Positions 59,690 to 64,000 of a stretch of 64,000 nt of DNA are shown piece by piece (position 1 is the stretch's first letter; every line of letters starts with the position of its first letter). Under the pieces are notes generated by a model. It worked only from the letters and a program-made list of their open reading frames with translations. It was not told where the DNA came from and made no database searches. The DNA lies in the NCBI RefSeq assembly GCF_019966495.1, contig NZ_JAIMIA010000004.1, forward strand, positions 1 through 64,000, given 5' to 3'. The DNA is from Tateyamaria pelophila. Its GTDB lineage: Bacteria; Pseudomonadota; Alphaproteobacteria; Rhodobacterales; Rhodobacteraceae. The position numbers and the translations under genes are program-made.

Positions 59690-60600
59690 GTGCCGCGCTG
59701 CCGGATCTTGTGCGTGCGGGCCTTGAGCGCCCTGTACCGGATGAAGCGCGCGCCTTGGCAAATGAACTTGCTTCGGAGAGTGGGACGGCGGTGGTGGCCG
59801 TGCTGTTTTATGGCTCATGCCTGCGCAATCAGACGGTCGAAGGGGTGCTGGATTTCTATATTCTTGTGGACACATACAGCAACTACCACGCAAGCTGGAT
59901 CGGTGCCGCTGCCAACGCGATTTTGCCGCCCACCGTGCGTTACCGACACGGAGAAGAAGCCCGCGCCAAGATCGCCGTGATCTCGGCCACTGCCTTCGCG
60001 CGCAAGATGCTCCCGGACAGCAATGACACGACAATGTGGGCGCGGTTCTGCCAACCCGCCGCGCTGCTCTATGCGCGCGACGGGCAGGCCGCCGCTACAA
60101 CGGTTGAGGCCGTTGCAGATGCCGTGGCGACCGGAGCGGTGTGGGCGCAACGCCTCGGGCCATCGGGCGGGACGTCCGCCGATCTGTGGACGGCATTGTT
60201 TCAAAACACATACGGGGCCGAGTTGCGTGTCGAAGATGGCGGGGATCGAGGCCAGACGATCTATCATCAGGCCGAACACTATTTTGACGCGATGCTGGCG
60301 CCCGCCCTTGCACATGCGACGGCCAGGCAAGGCAGCAGCGGGTGGCCAGACGCGCAGGGCAAAACGGCGCGGCAGTACATGTGTATGTGGCGACGCAAAA
60401 GCATTTATGGAAAAGTGCTGAACATCTCGCGGTTGGTCAAAGCAGCGTTCACCTTCGATCAGAAGGTCGAGTATATCCAGTGGAAGGTCGAGCGCCATAC
60501 CGGCAAACCACTGCACCTGACGGATTTCCAGAAGCGACACCCGCTGATTGCTGCACCCGGTGTTTTGTGGCGGCTGTGGCGGCAGGGTGCCGTGCGTTAG
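59686..60600 (+). CDS. TAM41-like nucleotidyltransferase (CDP-lipid synthase candidate)
   Basis: A 304-aa protein resembling the mitochondrial CDP-diacylglycerol synthase TAM41/Mmp37: FYGSCLRNQT, then GVLDFYILVDTYSNYHAS (metal acids), a LPPTVRYRH segment and RAKIAVISATAF, WARFCQPAALLY near 115. TAM41 uses CTP and phosphatidate. Coupled here to a lipid kinase and CDP-alcohol transferase, it may convert ceramide 1-phosphate to CDP-ceramide. It is the last gene of the plus-strand operon. The match is by pattern, so moderate. Confidence 0.68.
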   Translation: MSAALPDLVRAGLERPVPDEARALANELASESGTAVVAVLFYGSCLRNQTVEGVLDFYILVDTYSNYHASWIGAAANAILPPTVRYRHGEEARAKIAVISATAFARKMLPDSNDTTMWARFCQPAALLYARDGQAAATTVEAVADAVATGAVWAQRLGPSGGTSADLWTALFQNTYGAELRVEDGGDRGQTIYHQAEHYFDAMLAPALAHATARQGSSGWPDAQGKTARQYMCMWRRKSIYGKVLNISRLVKAAFTFDQKVEYIQWKVERHTGKPLHLTDFQKRHPLIAAPGVLWRLWRQGAVR

Positions 60601-60640
60601 CGTTTGCCCAAATCGGGGCGCAAACGCATCGCATAGCCAT

Positions 60641-60692
60641 CAAAAAAAATCCTCCGCGTTTGGATTGATTATCCAAAGCCGCGGAGGATTTT
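60641..60692. terminator. bidirectional terminator between TAM41-like and spt genes
   Basis: A long stem: outer arms AATCCTCCGCG (60648-60658) and CGCGGAGGATT (60680-60690), inner arms TTTGGAT (60659-60665) and ATCCAAA (60671-60677), with a two-base bulge. The minus strand is followed by eight T, the plus strand by TTGTTGTTT. It ends both converging transcripts. Confidence 0.9.
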
Positions 60693-60718
60693 GTTGTTTC
60701 AGGTGATATTTTCAGGCG

Positions 60719-61936
60719 TTAGCCAAAGCTTGCAATACGCTCGGGTTCGATCACGCCGAACGCAAGACCGATCTTGGTAAAGAGGGCAATGGCCTGATCG
60801 ATTTGCTCATGCGAATGCGCGGCACTCACACTGCTGCGCAACAGGCACATGTTTGCCGGCGTGGCCGGTGGCAACGCAAGGTTGACATAGAGACCTTCAT
60901 TCAGCAGCGCGTTCCAGAAGGCGATCGCCATTTCGGGCGATGGCAATTGAACCGCGACGACAGGGCTCGCATCCGGACCAACCGAAAAACCAGCTGCCGC
61001 CATGCCGTCGTAAAGACGACGCGCATTGCCCATCAGCTTTTCGCGCAGAAGTTCGCCGTTCTTGACTTTTTCCAGCGAGGTTACGACCGACGCCACGACC
61101 GACGAGGGCAGCGACGCCGTGAACATATAGGGGCGGCACGCCACTTTCAGCAGATCAAAGTCGTCGATGTTCGAAACACAGAACCCGCCGATGGCACCGA
61201 GGCTTTTGCTGAACGTGCCGACGATAAAGTCGACATCGTCCTCAACGCCACACTCCTCGGCCAATCCGCGACCGTGCTTGCCCAGAACGCCCATCGAGTG
61301 GGCTTCGTCCACGATCAGATACGCACCGAATTCCTTGGTCACTTCGACGATCTCTTTCAGCGGGGCCTTGTCGCCCAGCATGCTGAAGATGCCTTCGGTC
61401 ACCACGATCACGTTGCCGCCCTTGTTCTTGAGGCGGCGCAGACGTGTGCGCAGGTCGTCGGGATCGTTGTGCTTGAACCGCGTCACAGGGGCCGGTGTCA
61501 GCTTGCACGCGTCATAGATACAGGCGTGGGAGTCCGCGTCGATTACAAGGTGGTCGTCCCGACCTGCCAATGTTGCGATGATCCCCAGGTTGGCCTGATA
61601 GCCAGTGGTGAACATCATTGCATGCTTGCGGCCAAAGAATGCCGCCAGATCACGCTCAAGGCGGGCATGCCAGCCGTAAGAGCCATTGGCGATCCGCGAG
61701 CCTGTTGTGCCAGTGCCGTTTTCACGCAACGCCGTCACGGCGGTCTCGACGCTTTGCTTGTCAAAGGTCAGCCCGAGGTAGTTGTTGGTGCCCAGCAATA
61801 TGGTCTTCTTGCCAGCGACGATCCCCTCGGTCGGCGACAGGATTTTGTCAAAGCGAACGGAGAATGGATCGCTGCCCGCTGACTTAACATCGTCATAGGC
61901 GCTGCGCAGATCTTTGAATTTGTCCAGAATACCCAT
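60719..61936 (-). CDS. spt: serine palmitoyltransferase (sphingolipid type)
   Basis: A 405-aa soluble alpha-oxoamine synthase that condenses L-serine with a fatty acyl thioester to 3-ketosphinganine. The PLP lysine is Lys244 in GTFSKSLGAIGGF, with DEAHS at 210 and His137 stacking on the cofactor. GTGTTGSRIANG is the glycine-rich substrate segment typical of Spt and not of KBL or BioF alone. It is translationally linked to the acyl carrier protein gene (TAATG), as in Caulobacter. A KBL-type role is less likely in this context. Confidence 0.9.
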   Translation of the reverse strand: MGILDKFKDLRSAYDDVKSAGSDPFSVRFDKILSPTEGIVAGKKTILLGTNNYLGLTFDKQSVETAVTALRENGTGTTGSRIANGSYGWHARLERDLAAFFGRKHAMMFTTGYQANLGIIATLAGRDDHLVIDADSHACIYDACKLTPAPVTRFKHNDPDDLRTRLRRLKNKGGNVIVVTEGIFSMLGDKAPLKEIVEVTKEFGAYLIVDEAHSMGVLGKHGRGLAEECGVEDDVDFIVGTFSKSLGAIGGFCVSNIDDFDLLKVACRPYMFTASLPSSVVASVVTSLEKVKNGELLREKLMGNARRLYDGMAAAGFSVGPDASPVVAVQLPSPEMAIAFWNALLNEGLYVNLALPPATPANMCLLRSSVSAAHSHEQIDQAIALFTKIGLAFGVIEPERIASFG

Positions 61937-62187
61937 TATGCTTCTACCTCTGTTTGCAAGGACTGAACGACACCCGCCAATTGTGTGACGGTCTCAGTTT
62001 CGGCAATACGATCCAGCGGGATCGAAATGTCGAAGTGATCTTCGAGCGCCATCACCAGGTCCATCACAGCCAATGAGTCCAGGCTCAGGTCCCGAACAAT
62101 GTTTGTTTCGGCTGTGATACCGGCCGCGCCGTTGGTAATCGTCGTAAGTTCGGTGACGATCACCGTCTCGATCTCTGCGTTGTCCAT
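61936..62187 (-). CDS. dedicated acyl carrier protein
   Basis: An 83-aa acyl carrier protein with the phosphopantetheine site DLSLDSLAVMDL (Ser38). It lies directly before spt (stop and start share one base), and an acyl-AMP ligase lies upstream, so it probably carries the acyl chain used by Spt. The ATG at 62187 gives the standard length; a TTG at 62202 is possible. Confidence 0.9.
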   Translation of the reverse strand: MDNAEIETVIVTELTTITNGAAGITAETNIVRDLSLDSLAVMDLVMALEDHFDISIPLDRIAETETVTQLAGVVQSLQTEVEA

Positions 62188-62318
62188 ATCGTTTCTGTCC
62201 AATGTGCCTGCAGCGTTATCGTCGCAGTTTTTTTATGTGCCCTCCTTATCAAGTGTTAATGGGCCTTTTGAAAAGGTCTGGTGGCGCAAATGGGCGTCAC
62301 GTTTTCCTACTAAGTATT

Positions 62319-63272
62319 TCAGAGCCAATGCCGTGACTTGTACCATTTTGCGGTGTCTGAAAATCCGTCTTTCAGCGTGACCTGAGGACGCCAGATTTCG
62401 GGCGGGGGTTGGGCGCTGGCCGAGGAACTCCAGTCGCCATGCAGCATTTCACGCACTTTGCCTGCCGTCAGGATCGGAGTTTTTCCGATCAGGCGGGCGC
62501 TGATCCCGGAAATATGGCCGCCCGCCCTTAAAATAAAAGGTGGAATGCGTATAACGCTTGGCGATGTTCCGACAGATTGACCTGCAGCCCGAGCGATTTC
62601 ACCCCATGTGTAACCGTCCCGCACGTCGTCGGTCAGTTCGTAAATCGCGTCGTGATCGCCAGCTTTGGCCATTGCAACAACGGCGCTTGAAACATCGGTT
62701 GCATTAATCAGGCATATGCGGGACGAAGGCGCTTTAGGGGCGAAAACCCGTCCCTTGGACGCCATCTGAAACAATGGAAATGTTTCCCGATCCCATCGGC
62801 CATAAACTGCCGATGGGCGTAAAACTATGACCGATCCGGTCGCATTTTTGGTCACCGCATCCTCGCCCGCGCGCTTGCTGGCAGCGTAATCTGATAGCTC
62901 TGGCGCTCGCGCAGCCATCGATGAAACCACTAGAACAGGAGCTTTGGGGGCGACTTGGGCAGCGGCCCGCGCGAGGTTCGCACTGCCGTTTTCGTTCACG
63001 GAAAAGAAATGGTCGCGAGACCTTGCCTTGATCAGACCAGCGCCATGGATAACCACATCAGCGCCCGCACAGAGCCGTTCCAACGCGGATTGATCCGACA
63101 GGTCGCCCAGAACAATCTCGGCGTTCAGGTTGGGCACAAGCGGGTGCAGGGGTTCGCTGCGCACCAGCATCCGGATATTCCAGCCCGCCCGGATCAGATC
63201 TGCCAGAATGTAACGACCGACAAAGCCGGTTCCGCCTGTCACGACGGCCAGTGGCTTATGCGGCGAGGTCAA
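62319..63272 (-). CDS. NAD(P)-dependent epimerase/dehydratase (ceramide reductase CerR candidate)
   Basis: A 317-aa extended SDR. The cofactor loop is VVTGGTGFVGRYIL (about residues 10-23) and the catalytic Tyr-x3-Lys is YAASKRAGE. Caulobacter CerR, a protein of this family in the same gene company, reduces the 3-keto group of oxidised ceramide. The position between acyl-AMP ligase and ACP/spt supports that role, though other SDR reactions cannot be excluded. Confidence 0.85.
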   Translation of the reverse strand: MTSPHKPLAVVTGGTGFVGRYILADLIRAGWNIRMLVRSEPLHPLVPNLNAEIVLGDLSDQSALERLCAGADVVIHGAGLIKARSRDHFFSVNENGSANLARAAAQVAPKAPVLVVSSMAARAPELSDYAASKRAGEDAVTKNATGSVIVLRPSAVYGRWDRETFPLFQMASKGRVFAPKAPSSRICLINATDVSSAVVAMAKAGDHDAIYELTDDVRDGYTWGEIARAAGQSVGTSPSVIRIPPFILRAGGHISGISARLIGKTPILTAGKVREMLHGDWSSSASAQPPPEIWRPQVTLKDGFSDTAKWYKSRHWL

Positions 63273-63290
63273 GACACTGATCCCGGGGCG

Positions 63291-64000
63291 TCACGGTGTC
63301 TGTGGTGCAGGCAGTTCTGCAATAATACCATCAAGGTATTGCTGGCGGGATTTGGTGCGGCTCAGCTTGCCAGATGAAGTGTGTGGCAAACTGTTATGCG
63401 GTACGAGAACGACCTTGGAATGTACACCATGTGAGCCGCTCACGACATTCTCGACTTCAGCACGCAGGGCTTCTCGAGCCGCAGTATCCGTGGCGCGGCA
63501 TTGGACCAGAAGGACAATTACTTCTTCATTATCCTTCTGAAGCGAGAAGGCAGCCACGTCACCGGTGCGACACGCGCTGACTTCACGTTCCACGGACCAT
63601 TCCAGATCCTGAGGCCAGATATTGCGACCGTTGATGATGATCAGATCCTTGGCCCGGCCTGTAATCGCAATCTCACCGTCAGACAGATAGCCAAGATCGC
63701 CCGTATTCAACCAGCCATCTTCGGCAAGCACAGCGGCGGTTTCTTCGGGCAGGCCATCATAGCCTTGCATCATGCTGGGGCCGCGCAGGAAAAAACAGCC
63801 CACGCGCATATCTGGCAGAACATTGCCGTCGCCGTCGCGGACTTGCAATTCGTGTCCCGGCAGCACCTTGCCGCAGCGGACAAAAGAACGCACGCGGGCT
63901 GTACTTTCGGTTGCGGGCACCACATGCCCATCTTCTTCCAACCTGTCCAGGTCGACGGTGTCGACCACCAACCCTTTTCCAGGCTCATGAAAGCTGATGG
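63291..64000 (-). CDS. fatty-acyl-AMP/acyl-CoA ligase (C-terminal part, cut by the window)
   Basis: The visible 236 residues form the C-terminal part of an adenylate-forming ligase, whose start lies beyond 64000. Seen are CFFLRGPSMMQGYDGL, WLNTGDLGYL, the hinge TGRAKDLIIINGRNIWPQDLE typical of fatty-acyl-AMP ligases, and the C-terminal SSGKLSR lysine. It probably charges a fatty acid and loads the acyl carrier protein for Spt. It precedes the cerR-like gene by 18 bases. Confidence 0.87.
   Translation of the reverse strand, partial: ISFHEPGKGLVVDTVDLDRLEEDGHVVPATESTARVRSFVRCGKVLPGHELQVRDGDGNVLPDMRVGCFFLRGPSMMQGYDGLPEETAAVLAEDGWLNTGDLGYLSDGEIAITGRAKDLIIINGRNIWPQDLEWSVEREVSACRTGDVAAFSLQKDNEEVIVLLVQCRATDTAAREALRAEVENVVSGSHGVHSKVVLVPHNSLPHTSSGKLSRTKSRQQYLDGIIAELPAPQTP

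Overview
The window is a G+C-rich, densely coding stretch of an alphaproteobacterial chromosome, most likely from the roseobacter group of the Rhodobacteraceae. Signs are the gene repertoire (hemB, mfd, ctaA after trmJ, a zwf-pgl-pgi operon, 3-hydroxybutyrate dehydrogenase, a DmdB-type acyl-CoA ligase, a YejA-like binding protein, a small membrane protein known from this group) and the frequent ATGA/GTGA/TTGA start-stop overlaps. No rRNA, tRNA, insertion sequence, prophage or CRISPR array was seen.

Region 1 (1-34.9 kb) is mostly housekeeping: a SYLF lipoprotein, hemB, mfd, an MFS exporter, a FrnE-like oxidoreductase with an acyl-CoA ligase and a divergent XRE-cupin regulator, a peptide-binding protein, a candidate ~75-nt small RNA at 13.1 kb, bdhA, pseudouridine catabolism (psuK-psuG), a HupE-like permease divergent from a DUF4198 protein, thiamine phosphate synthase, trmJ, ctaA, an M32 carboxypeptidase, gyrA, usg, a radical SAM protein, and zwf-pgl-pgi behind an 18-bp perfect palindrome. 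A thioesterase, a DmdB-like ligase, a DUF465 protein and ppk2 close the region. ppk2 has an FNR-type box at a fitting distance.

Region 2 (34.9-42.9 kb) is accessory. It holds poorly coding stretches, nrtS, a complete NaeI-like restriction-modification pair, a protein carrying seven and a half 25-residue repeats behind a stress-protein-like domain, an M19 dipeptidase and a GntR regulator. A DUF3300-DUF2950 operon follows.

Region 3 (45.5-64 kb) is the most interesting part: a lipid locus that looks like bacterial sphingolipid (ceramide) synthesis. Serine palmitoyltransferase, a dedicated acyl carrier protein, a CerR-type reductase and a fatty-acyl-AMP ligase (cut by the window end) form one minus-strand run. 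A GNAT-type protein resembling bacterial ceramide synthase sits in another run with a fatty acid hydroxylase and a nucleotidyltransferase. Between them lie a DAG-kinase-like lipid kinase, a TAM41-like cytidylyltransferase and two CDP-alcohol phosphotransferases. I infer a route ceramide -> ceramide 1-phosphate -> CDP-ceramide -> ceramide-phospho-alcohol. An LptF/LptG pair outside its usual lptD-surA-pdxA setting could move the product out of the inner membrane. An LpxO-like hydroxylase, an LpxL-like acyltransferase and a sulfotransferase at the left edge may decorate it. The head group and the reaction order are inferences.
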